From contig JAFKLG010000064.1 in NCBI GenBank assembly GCA_017304945.1, forward strand, positions 1-64,000: DNA of 64,000 nt. Direction: 5' to 3'. The stretch's first letter is position 1. Each line of letters starts with the position of its first letter. The notes under the pieces were generated by a model. It searched no databases. It saw only the letters and a program-made list of their open reading frames with translations, and was not told the origin of the DNA. Both the position numbers and the translations under genes were made by a program. Shown here one piece after another: positions 14,882 to 22,821 of this stretch. The DNA comes from Rhodospirillales bacterium. Its GTDB lineage: Bacteria; Pseudomonadota; Alphaproteobacteria; Acetobacterales; Acetobacteraceae.

Positions 14882-16276
14882 TTATCCTGCCCGGTAGAGG
14901 AAGGGTTCGACATCGCCGCGTCCCCACAGGGCGCGCTCGTCGCAAATCTGGCAGCCGGAGCGCGCAGCGATGCCAACGCGCTTATCCTCAAGGGTCTCAA
15001 ACCGCCGAAAGCGCGCCCAGGCCATGCCTTCAGCGCCACGATAGCCGGTGAGGGCCTGGATCAGCTCGTTGGCGGCCATTGTGGCCGCTTCGGTCGTGAA
15101 GGTGACGACGGCAGGTGCCGGATCGCCACCGCCTTCCACATAGGCCTCAGCCTTCAATCGGCGGAAGCCATCCGGGTCCGTGCGCTCAAGATGCTCCTCC
15201 GACGCCCGGCGGGGATCGACCGTGCCGCGGCACAGAAGGCATGTGCTGCCCGGCGCGATCGCGCTAAGGCGAGCGGTAATCGCATACGGAAGAGCGCCTT
15301 CGGCCGGCGTCACTCTGAGCCCGACATCAATGTAGGGGACGCCGTAGAAATAGGCGAACCGGTTGAGAAGGGCGCGGCCGTCGTGGTCGTCGGTGCAGCC
15401 GAAAATCACATCGCAGGCTTTAAGGGCGTCGTAGGCTTCCGGCGTGCCGGCCCATGCGTTCAGGGTTACGGCTTCGACGCCGAGGTCCGCCTCCCGTATC
15501 TCGCGGGCGAGCACCTCGACCTTCGGGCGGCCGATGTCGGACCGGCGCGCGCCGTGGATGCGGTTGAGGTTCGTGACCTCGACCACATCCTTGTCGATCA
15601 GCAGGAGACGGCCGATGCCGAGACGAAGAAGCAACATGGCGAGCGGGCTGCCGGTGCCGCCGCAGCCGACGATCGCGACGCGCATCGCTCGGAGGATATC
15701 ATTGACCCCGGAACCGAATAGGCGCGCTTGCCGCTCCAGAATTTCAGGATCGCCGCCCGCCTGCCCGAGGCTGCCGAAATAGCGGAGGCGCCGGCCGATG
15801 ATCGCGAGGCGCTGCACCGGCACCATGACATTAGCGCGCCAGACGCGCGCCGCCATGCCGCCGTCGGCGGCAAGAAGCAGGCTGATGAAGGGGTAGCCGG
15901 GGCCGTTGCGATTACAGACGGCGCGGGCGAGATCGGCCTCGTTGCGATCGTCCTGCCGCGAGAATTCCGCGCGTCCACCGGGGTGCGTATGGACGATGCC
16001 GAACGCGAGCTGGTCCCGGGTCGCGCGCCCGAGCTCCCGGATCAGCCCCCGCGTTGACCATGTGACATGCAGCGGCGACGCGGACACTTGGTCCTCGTCG
16101 GGAACCGGCCGGACGGCATGGGAGACGAAGCGCGTTCGGGGCGCGCCGGTCCAGGGATCGGCCGCGATTGCCGACTGCCCGAAGATCACATAGGCGGCCG
16201 CCTCCGCGCCCGTCTCACGGTGAAGGAGGGCGCGGAGATCGGCTTCGTGGGGTTCGAGCAGAATGAGGTCCTGCAT
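14882..16276 (-). CDS. JAMM peptidase-E1 (ThiF) fusion protein
   Basis: A 464-residue fusion. Residues 15-150 are a JAMM/JAB domain with all metal ligands: Glu25, His96 and His98 in VHTHPG, Ser106 and Asp109 in EFSRQDD. Residues 190-440 are an E1-like adenylation domain: GCGGTGS (204-210), LLLIDKDVVEVTNLNR (Asp228, Arg239) and CTDDHDGR. Two CxxC pairs (Cys346/349, Cys442/445) form the usual E1/MoeB zinc site. No cysteine occurs between 350 and 441, so a classic E1 thioester cysteine is not evident. It follows the Ubl-E2 gene by 4 bp. It should both activate and cleave the ubiquitin-like partner. Confidence 0.9.
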   Translation of the reverse strand: MQDLILLEPHEADLRALLHRETGAEAAAYVIFGQSAIAADPWTGAPRTRFVSHAVRPVPDEDQVSASPLHVTWSTRGLIRELGRATRDQLAFGIVHTHPGGRAEFSRQDDRNEADLARAVCNRNGPGYPFISLLLAADGGMAARVWRANVMVPVQRLAIIGRRLRYFGSLGQAGGDPEILERQARLFGSGVNDILRAMRVAIVGCGGTGSPLAMLLLRLGIGRLLLIDKDVVEVTNLNRIHGARRSDIGRPKVEVLAREIREADLGVEAVTLNAWAGTPEAYDALKACDVIFGCTDDHDGRALLNRFAYFYGVPYIDVGLRVTPAEGALPYAITARLSAIAPGSTCLLCRGTVDPRRASEEHLERTDPDGFRRLKAEAYVEGGGDPAPAVVTFTTEAATMAANELIQALTGYRGAEGMAWARFRRFETLEDKRVGIAARSGCQICDERALWGRGDVEPFLYRAG

Positions 16277-16280
16277 CGGG

Positions 16281-17147
16281 TCAGGCCGCGTCTTTGAGGG
16301 CGCGGTCGATGCGGCCGAGAACCGTGTGGATGCCGTCGATGCCGGGCCGCCACGCGTTGCTGTGGCGCGACCAGCGCTGCCAGTTGCGGCCCGCGAAGCT
16401 GTGCGGCACGTCGGCGGCATTCGGGTAGCGGCCTGACGCCGACAGCCGGAGCCAAGGGTCGCAATAGAACATATCGACGAGGGCGTCCGGGTAGCCTGCC
16501 GGCAGGAGGATCAGGATGTCGGCGCTCGTGCTCCCGTACTTGCCGGCAAGGAGCGGGTAGCTCTTAAGGATGACCGCCGACTGCCCGCCCTCGGCGACGA
16601 CCTCGTAGGAAATGCCGCGAGCCTCAAGATGTGCACGGTCCGCAGGCGGCAGAACCGCCAAGCCTTCCGTGGTATGCGTGACGATGGTGTAGAAGCGCTC
16701 GCGGCCCTCGCCAGAAAGATCGACGATGCTGTCGTCGCGGATCAGCGGATCGTCGCCCCGGACTTCCTGGTAGAGGTCATGCTTGGCGGGATCGACGTTG
16801 GCGAGCAGCTTGATGACACGTCCGCTGATCGTGGCCGCGCCCCATTCGCGCTCCTGCCGATCCACCTCGAAGAAGAAGGTCCGGTCGGTCTTGAAGACGA
16901 CCACGCGCTCGGCGCCACGGCCGCGAAGGTCGTAGGTCTCGTCGAGCCGCAGCGTCTCGGTGGCACCGTTCGGCAAGAGGGCGATCACCAGATGATCCTC
17001 GGCCGGCCGGGCGCCGGCGGCGTCGAGAATCTGGCGGCCGGTCGGAACCGGATCGGCGATCTCGACGGTACGGAAATTCAGATCGGCGTCGCCGACCTGG
17101 ATGCGGAAGGTCCCGCCGGGGCGCGGGGGAGAGGGATCGTGACTCAT
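16281..17147 (-). CDS. Ubiquitin-like tandem domains fused to an E2-like domain
   Basis: A 288-residue protein. Residues 12-88 and about 90-158 are two multiubiquitin-type beta-grasp domains: the first has FRIQVGDADLNFRTVEIADPVPTGRQIL and a LDETYDLRG end, the second starts TFFFEVDR and includes the stretch ISGRVIKLLANVD. Residues 165-285 are a prokaryotic E2 family E domain (ILILLPAGYPDALVDMF, then GRNWQRWSRHSNAWRPGID). Cys229 in MFYCDPW is the only cysteine in the whole protein and so the only candidate E2 nucleophile. Neither Ubl ends in Gly-Gly, and both are buried in the chain, so release would need cleavage. It is first in the operon with the JAMM-E1 gene. Confidence 0.85.
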   Translation of the reverse strand: MSHDPSPPRPGGTFRIQVGDADLNFRTVEIADPVPTGRQILDAAGARPAEDHLVIALLPNGATETLRLDETYDLRGRGAERVVVFKTDRTFFFEVDRQEREWGAATISGRVIKLLANVDPAKHDLYQEVRGDDPLIRDDSIVDLSGEGRERFYTIVTHTTEGLAVLPPADRAHLEARGISYEVVAEGGQSAVILKSYPLLAGKYGSTSADILILLPAGYPDALVDMFYCDPWLRLSASGRYPNAADVPHSFAGRNWQRWSRHSNAWRPGIDGIHTVLGRIDRALKDAA

Positions 17148-17207
17148 TATCGTAGTCCTCGGGCGTCGCGGATGAAGGGGCCGGTGACGCCGCGCCGGAC
17201 CGCTTGA

Positions 17208-17276
17208 CATGGCGATTCCGCCATGCTCCCTTTGATATAATTGCTATTGCCGATCTCGACAAGATAAGAATGTCGA
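17208..17276. promoter_or_regulatory. Divergent promoter region with two palindromes
   Basis: Between the Ubl-E2 gene and the XRE gene lie two perfect inverted repeats: CATGGCG/CGCCATG with 4 bases between (17208-17225) and TCGACA/TGTCGA with 9 between (17256-17276). A plausible minus-strand promoter has TTGTCG and TATATC 17 bp apart between them. The palindromes would let the XRE protein repress both directions. The strong XRE promoter could not be assigned with confidence. Confidence 0.5.
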
Positions 17277-17297
17277 TTTGTTAAAGAGAGGATACGT

Positions 17298-17642
17298 GTG
17301 CCCACGAGTGACCACGACAAGGACCCGTTCCCTACTCGTCTCGTGCAGGCCCGAGAGCTGCGCCATCTGAGCCAGATCGATCTGGCGAAGCGGGCGGGCA
17401 TTCCGGCCAGCTCGATCAGTCATTTCGAGGCCGGAACGCGAAAGCCGAGCTTCGACAATCTGCGCCGGATCGCGACCGTGCTGGCGGTGTCCACGGATTT
17501 TCTGATTGGCCGCGTTGCGAACCCGGAGCTGGCGGCCGAGGCGGACCGGCTTCACCGCGATGCGCAGCGCCTGAACGATTCTGACCGGGACCTCGCACAG
17601 GCCTTTATTGAAATGCTGGGCAAGCGCTCGAAGAAAGATTGA
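17298..17642 (+). CDS. XRE-family transcriptional regulator
   Basis: A 114-residue protein with an N-terminal helix-turn-helix (RLVQARELRHLSQIDLAKR, then GIPASSISHFEAGTRKPSFD) and a short helical C-terminus. The start is GTG, preceded by AGAGAGG. It faces the ubiquitin-like operon and overlaps or abuts the ImmA/IrrE gene, the common repressor/antirepressor pairing in mobile elements. In that pairing the peptidase cleaves the repressor on a signal. The inverted repeats upstream are its likely operators. Confidence 0.88.
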   Translation: MPTSDHDKDPFPTRLVQARELRHLSQIDLAKRAGIPASSISHFEAGTRKPSFDNLRRIATVLAVSTDFLIGRVANPELAAEADRLHRDAQRLNDSDRDLAQAFIEMLGKRSKKD

Positions 17643-17644
17643 CC

Positions 17645-18535
17645 GTGCCCCCGCTCGGCCGCGCCATCATCCAGAATACGGCAGAGAAGATCGCGGTCGA
17701 GGCCGGATACACCGCCCTGCCGGTCTGCCCGAAAACCATCGCGGAAAAGCATGACATCCTTGTGCAGGCAAAGCCCGACGCGGCGAAAGGCTGCTCAGGC
17801 ATGCTGGTGCGGAACGGCGAGCAATTCGGCATCCTCTATGCGACGCATATTCGCAGCGAGGGCTTCCAGCGGTTCTCCATCGCGCACGAGCTCGGGCACT
17901 ATTTCCTGCCGGGCCATCCCGAGGCGGTTCTCAAGAACGGAATCCACCAATCCCAGGCTGGCTTCGTGGCCCGGGACCGGTACGAGCAGGAAGCGGACGT
18001 GTTCGCCGCCTCGCTTCTGATGCCGGCCGACCTCTTCAAGGGTGCGATGCGCAAGGCCGGGGACGGATTGGAGGGGATTATCGCGCTGGCGACGGCTGCG
18101 AACACATCCCTCACGGCGACCGCCTTCCGCTTCGCTGAGTTGACGAAAGACGCCGTAGCGGTCGTGATCTCCGAGGGTGGGACGATCGTGTCCTGCGGCT
18201 ATTCCGAAAAGATTAAGAATCTGGCCGGGCGTGGCGCGATGCCGTGGCTCTACGGCAAGCCGGTTCCGACCGACACGCTGACCGCCCGCTTCAACGCGGC
18301 GCCCGGCCGGGTGGCTGCCGCGGATCGCGAGGAAAGCGCCCTTTATATGACCGACTGGTTCGGTCTTGGCGACGGCGTGCGCGGGAGCGAAGAAGTGATC
18401 GGCCTCGGCGGATACGGCCGCACCCTGACGGTGATCCGGGGCAATCTCAGGACCGATGACGACTTCGACCCCGAGGACGAAGCGGATGACGACGAATATC
18501 TAGCTGATCGTTGGACGCCACGATTTAGGCGATAA
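17645..18535 (+). CDS. ImmA/IrrE-family metallopeptidase
   Basis: A 296-residue protein with the zinc motif in FSIAHELGHYFLPGH (HELGH) and the downstream EQEADVFAASLLMP glutamate segment, the core of the ImmA/IrrE (DUF955) family. The C-terminal half (about residues 160-296) is an extra domain ending in an acidic DDDFDPEDEADDDE stretch. GTG 17645 or TTG 17639 may be used; the TTG overlaps the XRE stop. It probably controls the XRE repressor and thereby the ubiquitin-like operon and perhaps excision of the element. Confidence 0.88.
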   Translation: MPPLGRAIIQNTAEKIAVEAGYTALPVCPKTIAEKHDILVQAKPDAAKGCSGMLVRNGEQFGILYATHIRSEGFQRFSIAHELGHYFLPGHPEAVLKNGIHQSQAGFVARDRYEQEADVFAASLLMPADLFKGAMRKAGDGLEGIIALATAANTSLTATAFRFAELTKDAVAVVISEGGTIVSCGYSEKIKNLAGRGAMPWLYGKPVPTDTLTARFNAAPGRVAAADREESALYMTDWFGLGDGVRGSEEVIGLGGYGRTLTVIRGNLRTDDDFDPEDEADDDEYLADRWTPRFRR

Positions 18536-18733
18536 CTCACTGAGTCTGACCAACCAGAAGAGAAGGCATTTCGGCAGATTTCGACCAACGTAGCTCATAT
18601 TAGAGGGCTATAGCGTAAACGTAGTTCTCATCATCGCCAACGGCGGCGCGCCACTCGCTACCGACATCTTCCGACTGATTGCGGACCCTCAGCGGACCTG
18701 CGAAGCTTCCGCGCAAGCGCGTCGGGGCGTGTC
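18536..18733. other. Intergenic region at the likely right edge of the element
   Basis: About 200 bp of lower GC than its surroundings, without an ORF of note. No tRNA end, clear terminator or direct repeat of the 768-812 site was seen here. It is where gene content changes from defence cargo to ordinary genes. Confidence 0.35.
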
Positions 18734-19237
18734 ATGCTGGTCGTGTTCGGTGGGCTGCCGGGAACAGGCAAGACGACGATTGCACGCGCGCTTGCCACGC
18801 GGCGACCGGCCGCGTATCTGCGGATCGACGAGATCGAGCAGGCGTTGCGGTCGGCGGCTGTGCTCGCGGGCGAGGTCGGCCCCGCGGGCTACGTCATCGG
18901 CAACGCCCTCGCCGCATCCAACCTGGCGCTCGGTCGGACGGTCATCGTGGACTGCGTGAACCCGGTGCCGGAAAGTCGTGAGGCCTGGCGGGAGACGGCG
19001 ACACGCGCGAACGCGGCGCTGCTCGAGATCGAAATCGTCTGCTCCGACCCGGTCGAGCACCGCCGCCGCGTCGAGCAGCGAAGCGCCGATATCGCCGGCC
19101 TCGCGCTTCCGAGTTGGCAAGCCGTCCTGGATCGCAACTACGCGCCCTGGCCCGAGCCGCATCTCGTCATCGATACCGCGCGGCTGACGGTGGAGGAGGC
19201 GGTCGAACGTGTCGAGCAGGAGATGCGAGCGGGCTGA
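18734..19237 (+). CDS. P-loop NTPase, zeta-toxin/kinase-like
   Basis: A 167-residue AAA_33-type protein with Walker A GLPGTGKTTIA at residues 7-17, YLRIDEIEQAL in the second strand position, and a RRRVEQRSADI lid segment. Such proteins are small-molecule kinases or uncharacterised ATPases. No partner gene identifies the substrate. It stands alone between the mobile element and a minus-strand cluster. Confidence 0.8.
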   Translation: MLVVFGGLPGTGKTTIARALATRRPAAYLRIDEIEQALRSAAVLAGEVGPAGYVIGNALAASNLALGRTVIVDCVNPVPESREAWRETATRANAALLEIEIVCSDPVEHRRRVEQRSADIAGLALPSWQAVLDRNYAPWPEPHLVIDTARLTVEEAVERVEQEMRAG

Positions 19238-19344
19238 GCTGGCGGCACGCGCGTTGCCTCCCAGACTCCGCCGCGGCCGGCGGCCCGCGCATCGCCCGCC
19301 GGCTGAGCAGTCCCATGGCCCAGCCGTCGTCGCGGCTGGCGAGA

Positions 19345-19737
19345 TCATCCACTCTGGCAGACCGCCTCGATGTTGTTGCCGTCGGGGTCGAGAACGAACG
19401 CGGCGTAATAGCGGGAGTGGTAATGTGCGCGAATGCCTGGTGCGCCGTTGTCGGTCCCGCTACTGGCGAGCGCCGCGGCGTGAAATGCATCGACCCGATC
19501 GTTGGTCGTGGCGGTGAAAGCAATATGGATGGGGCGATCGGCACTCTCCTCTCCATGGATCCAGAAGCTCGGATACCCCTCGCGGCCGAAGCCGTACCGT
19601 GGAGTGCCGCGCATCGTGCGTGCGGCATCGACGCTGATGACCAGCGATAGCCCCAATGGCGCCAGCGCCGCTTCGTAGAATCGCCGCGACGCCGTGACGT
19701 CAGTGACGCCGATCTCGATGTGATTGATGACGTCCAT
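19345..19737 (-). CDS. VOC-family metalloenzyme (glyoxalase/dioxygenase fold)
   Basis: A 130-residue protein with the paired beta-alpha-beta modules of the vicinal oxygen chelate fold: INHIEIGVTDVTASRRFYEAAL, PIHIAFTATTNDRVDAFHA, and a C-terminal YYAAFVLDPDGNNIEAV. His and Glu ligands sit at HIEIG, HIAF and IEAV. The start is set by AAGGAGG a few bases upstream of ATG 19737. It ends a minus-strand run of metabolic genes. Substrate unknown. Confidence 0.88.
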   Translation of the reverse strand: MDVINHIEIGVTDVTASRRFYEAALAPLGLSLVISVDAARTMRGTPRYGFGREGYPSFWIHGEESADRPIHIAFTATTNDRVDAFHAAALASSGTDNGAPGIRAHYHSRYYAAFVLDPDGNNIEAVCQSG

Positions 19738-19764
19738 GTCGTCCTCCTTCATGTCGGGTCACGG

Positions 19765-20793
19765 TCATGCCTGCCCTGACGTGGCATGGTCATCGCCCCC
19801 TCGATCGAGCGGGAAGTCGAAGATGCGCGTGTCCGCGATCGTTTCGGCAAAGCCGCTGCCGAACAGTCCTGCCGGCGTTTGGAATCCGGCGCGGAACTCG
19901 CCCGCCAGCACGCGCCCTGCGGCTTCGGCCGCGGCCATCGGTGTGAAGCTGTAGCCGTTGACCGTATCGAGCATCGAGCGCGCAATGGTGCCGTCTGCGG
20001 CGGTGATGGCGACCGCGGCCTGATAGCGATTGGCCTCACGCTCCGCGGCATCCGGGCCGTCCGGGAGGGCCGTCAGGTCGCCCTCGGGAAAGGCGTTCCC
20101 GGAAACATGCAGGTAGGTTTCCACGTCCGGGATGCCGGTCGACCGGCCGATCGTGATGATGTCGGGCAAGGTGACGCCGAAACAGGGCACCTCGCCATGG
20201 CCGAAGTCGAACAGCGCCGTTTCGCCAGCCGGGCACTGCGTGACCTGTCCGTCCTGCAGCACGAGCGTTTCGGCCAAGAGGTTGCGGCTCGCGCTGATCG
20301 CCGAACCGCGCGACATGGAACCGGCGACATGCAGGGCAATCGCCACCTTGCGCGGCCTCTTCACGCGCGTGGCGGCATGGCCGGCGAGGCAGCCCAGCAT
20401 TGCGACGCTGCCGCCGCTTCCGGGGAGAAGCATCACGCCTGCCGCCTCCGCGGCGCCATCCAACTCTTCCGCCAGACGGTAGCTGTCCACTTCGGCGGCA
20501 ATGTCGAGATAGTGCACGCCTGACCGGATCGCCGCCCGCATCAGCGGTTCGGCCGTGTCCATGTACGGGCCGGCGCAGTTCAGCACGGCAAACACATCGA
20601 CCAGCGCGTCGTCGATCGCGTCGGAGTCTGAGAGCCCGAATATGCGGCGATCGGCACCCAACCTGTCGCCGAGTTGGATGAGAGGGGCACGGGAACGCCC
20701 GCCGAGAACCAGCGGCAGTCCGGCGGCATGCGCCTGCTCGGCGGCCACGCGGCCGGTATAGCCGCTGGCTCCGTAGACCATGAGCTTTTGCAC
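19765..20793 (-). CDS. Saccharopine dehydrogenase-like NAD(P)-binding protein
   Basis: A 342-residue protein opening with a Rossmann motif (LMVYGASGYTGRVAAEQA) and a second-strand VLGGRSRAPL. AVLNCAGPYMDTAEPLMRAA and SGVHYLDIAAEVD are typical of the saccharopine dehydrogenase-like/trans-acting enoyl reductase group. These proteins modify small carbonyl or acyl substrates with NAD(P)H; the real substrate is unknown. It lies 6 bp downstream of the NTF2-like gene, in the cluster facing the AraC regulator. Confidence 0.85.
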   Translation of the reverse strand: MQKLMVYGASGYTGRVAAEQAHAAGLPLVLGGRSRAPLIQLGDRLGADRRIFGLSDSDAIDDALVDVFAVLNCAGPYMDTAEPLMRAAIRSGVHYLDIAAEVDSYRLAEELDGAAEAAGVMLLPGSGGSVAMLGCLAGHAATRVKRPRKVAIALHVAGSMSRGSAISASRNLLAETLVLQDGQVTQCPAGETALFDFGHGEVPCFGVTLPDIITIGRSTGIPDVETYLHVSGNAFPEGDLTALPDGPDAAEREANRYQAAVAITAADGTIARSMLDTVNGYSFTPMAAAEAAGRVLAGEFRAGFQTPAGLFGSGFAETIADTRIFDFPLDRGGDDHATSGQA

Positions 20794-20799
20794 GATTGT

Positions 20800-21141
20800 C
20801 TACTCCAGGTCGGCGTCGATGCGCGTGATGCGGCGATTGGCGCCGACCGTGAGGTCTAGCCGGCCGATCTCGTGGCCGAAGTCGCCGGTCAAATCGACGC
20901 GCACGCGGGCGCGACCATCCGACAAGGGGACGATCGAGAGAAACCGCGTGACCGTGTGATAGCCGATGAAGAACCGCTCGACATAGGAGCGGATGCCGGC
21001 ATGGTCGTCGAAGCGAAGGCCGGCGGACGGATCATCGATCACGGCATCGGGGGTGAACAGCGCGACGACGGCATCGGCGTCGGGGGCATTGGTGGCGGCG
21101 ATCAGCGCGTCGGCGATACTGCGCAGAGGATGGTCGCTCAT
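20800..21141 (-). CDS. NTF2-like/SnoaL-fold protein
   Basis: A 113-residue single-domain protein. ADALIAATNAPDADAVVALF then DPSAGLRFDDHAGIRSYVERF is the classic cone-shaped NTF2-like start, with late strands RVRVDLTGDFGHEIGRLDL. Such proteins act as small isomerases, hydrolases or binding proteins. It overlaps the VOC gene upstream by ATGA, so they are translationally coupled. Confidence 0.85.
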   Translation of the reverse strand: MSDHPLRSIADALIAATNAPDADAVVALFTPDAVIDDPSAGLRFDDHAGIRSYVERFFIGYHTVTRFLSIVPLSDGRARVRVDLTGDFGHEIGRLDLTVGANRRITRIDADLE

Positions 21142-21548
21142 CGCTGCTGCCCTTCGTGCTGCCAGCTCTTGTGAACGAATTCGAGCGAATGGCCGTCGGG
21201 GTCGCGAACCTGCGCGGCGTAATAGCGAGGGTCATAGTGAAGCTGCGGGCCGGGCGGATGGATCTCGCTTGCCCCGGCCGCCATCGCCGCGGCATGTGCC
21301 GCATCCACCATCGCCGGCGAGGTCGCGACCAGGCCGACATGAACCGCGCCGGGCGCGGCCACTCCCTGTCGCAGCCAGAAGAACATCCGCCCGTTCGCGC
21401 CGAAGCCCTTCAGGTCGGGATGGCCGGGCGGGCCATCCTTGCCGTCGTAATCGTGCCGCGCGGTCATGCCGAGAATCGGCAGGACCCGTTCATAGAAGGC
21501 AACCGAACGATCGCTGTCGCTGACCGTCAAGAAGATGTGGTCGAGCAT
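21138..21548 (-). CDS. VOC-family protein
   Basis: A 136-residue glyoxalase-like protein: MLDHIFLTVSDSDRSVAFYE, AVHVGLVATSPAMVDAAHAAA, and YYAAQVRDPDGHSLEFVHK. Metal ligands fit His4, His in AVHVG and Glu in LEFV. It is the second VOC protein of the cluster and shares the RYYAA...DPDG ending with the one at 19345, suggesting duplication. It is coupled to the NTF2-like gene downstream. Confidence 0.9.
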   Translation of the reverse strand: MLDHIFLTVSDSDRSVAFYERVLPILGMTARHDYDGKDGPPGHPDLKGFGANGRMFFWLRQGVAAPGAVHVGLVATSPAMVDAAHAAAMAAGASEIHPPGPQLHYDPRYYAAQVRDPDGHSLEFVHKSWQHEGQQR

Positions 21549-21563
21549 TGCGCGCCTCTCAAA

Positions 21564-21752
21564 TCATGTAGCGATGTTCTGGGCGTTGACCCAGCGATGA
21601 TCGTCAGACGGCCGTCCGGCGATCAGGCCGCCGATATCGTCGGGCGCACCGACGCGACCGAGCGCGGTCTGGCCAGCGGCCAGTATCGTCGCGAACGCCT
21701 CGCGCATGCCGCCGCCGTGATCGGTCCTGATGGGGCTGATGGCGACGCTCAT
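21564..21752 (-). pseudogene. C-terminal remnant of a short-chain dehydrogenase
   Basis: The 62 codons read VAISPIRTDHGGGMREAF, ALGRVGAPDDIGGLIA, and DDHRWVNAQNI, which is the last quarter of a classical SDR (the IRT segment, the GRVGAPDDIG helix and the WVNAQ end). The Rossmann domain and the YxxxK site are missing. The expected final glycine-rich end is cut too. It stands first in the cluster facing araC and may be what is left of the original target gene of that regulator. Confidence 0.6.
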
Positions 21753-21885
21753 GCTGATGCTTCCTCGATCTCACTGAGGAACAGGTAGTCGCACAGGACG
21801 CCGGCCGCTCACCCGATCCTGCCTGCTTCTTGCCCATTCCTGCTTTCGTGTTGCTGGGAGGGGCGATCCGTGGAAGCGAAGGGAC

Positions 21886-22761
21886 ATGGAGACACAGCTC
21901 GCCGAACTGCGTGCGCTGGCAGCACGCGCCGAGAACCGGCGTACCGAAACCGGCATTCCCCGCGTGGCGATGGTGCAGGGGGCGATCCCCGAACATCAGC
22001 TCGCAGCCGTCTACGAGCCGATGGTCAACCTGATCCTGACAGGATCCAAGACGATGACCGTCGGTGACCACACGCTGCGCTACGATCCGGCAACCTACTT
22101 CGTCATGTCGGTCGACCTGCCCGCGGCAGGTACCGTCCATGCGTCGGACAGCGGCGCGCCCTATCTCGCGGTCAGCCTCACGATCCAGCCTTCCGTGGTC
22201 GCCCCGTTACTGACGGACTTGCCCAAAGCGGCTGGCGGCGACCTCACCAGTTCGGCCTTTTCGGTCGCGCCGGTAACGGCTGAGCTGCTCGACGCCTGGG
22301 TGCGGATGCTGCGTCTCATCGACCGGCCGGACGAGATCGCCGCGCTTGCGCCCGCCTATGAGCGCGAGATCCTGTTCCGCGTCCTGCAGGGACCCATGGG
22401 ATGGATGCTGCGGGACATCGCCATGCCCGACACCGCGCTGTCCAGGATCGGCGTGGTGATCCAGTGGATCAGGGAGAACTTCGCCCACCCGATCCGGGTC
22501 GAGACGCTGGCCGAGATGGCGGCCCTCAGCGTGTCCGCCTTTCATCGCCACTTCAAGGCGGTGACCGCGCTCAGTCCGCTGCAGTACCAGAAGCACGTTC
22601 GCCTGCTCCACGCGCGGTCCATGCTGATCGCGGGCGATGGAAACGCGACGGCCGTGGCGTTCCGCGTCGGCTACGAAAGCTCTACGCAATTCAGCCGGGA
22701 ATATGCGCGCCAGTTCGGCTTGCCGCCGTCACGGGATGCCGCGCGGCTACGGCAACCGTGA
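21886..22761 (+). CDS. AraC-family transcriptional regulator
   Basis: A 291-residue protein. The N-terminal domain is of the AraC_N type (PMVNLILTGSKTMTVGDHTLRYD), and the C-terminal two helix-turn-helices are clear: RVETLAEMAALSVSAFHRHF and ATAVAFRVGYESSTQFSREY. The start at ATG 21886 follows GAAGGGA. It diverges from the VOC/NTF2/saccharopine-like cluster with about 130 bp between, so that cluster is its probable target. Confidence 0.92.
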   Translation: METQLAELRALAARAENRRTETGIPRVAMVQGAIPEHQLAAVYEPMVNLILTGSKTMTVGDHTLRYDPATYFVMSVDLPAAGTVHASDSGAPYLAVSLTIQPSVVAPLLTDLPKAAGGDLTSSAFSVAPVTAELLDAWVRMLRLIDRPDEIAALAPAYEREILFRVLQGPMGWMLRDIAMPDTALSRIGVVIQWIRENFAHPIRVETLAEMAALSVSAFHRHFKAVTALSPLQYQKHVRLLHARSMLIAGDGNATAVAFRVGYESSTQFSREYARQFGLPPSRDAARLRQP

Positions 22762-22821
22762 TCCTTCGGCAGGGTTGCCCGGTGAGGATGGGAACAACTG
22801 GGTCTGATCGTCAGCGCCGCA

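Larger units (their letters stand above)
768..18600. mobile_element. Integrative mobilizable element with defence cargo (right end not located)
   Basis: The element starts at the tRNA-Arg 3' fragment and carries a large serine recombinase at that edge, a VirD2/DUF3363-type relaxase and no type IV secretion or coupling genes, so it should be mobilizable rather than self-transmissible. Cargo is a GNAT/DUF1778 pair, hsdMSR with DarTG, a ubiquitin-like conjugation module and an XRE/ImmA regulatory pair. The last gene clearly of this set ends at 18535. I found no second copy of the tRNA-Arg 3' end in the window, so the right boundary is an estimate based on gene content. Confidence 0.65.

Noticed and set aside
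18645..18653. GGCGCGCCA as a possible right attachment site matching the end of the tRNA-Arg fragment
   Set aside because: Only 9 bases match, eight of them a self-complementary GC-rich octamer that is common in such DNA; the T-arm sequence before it is absent.
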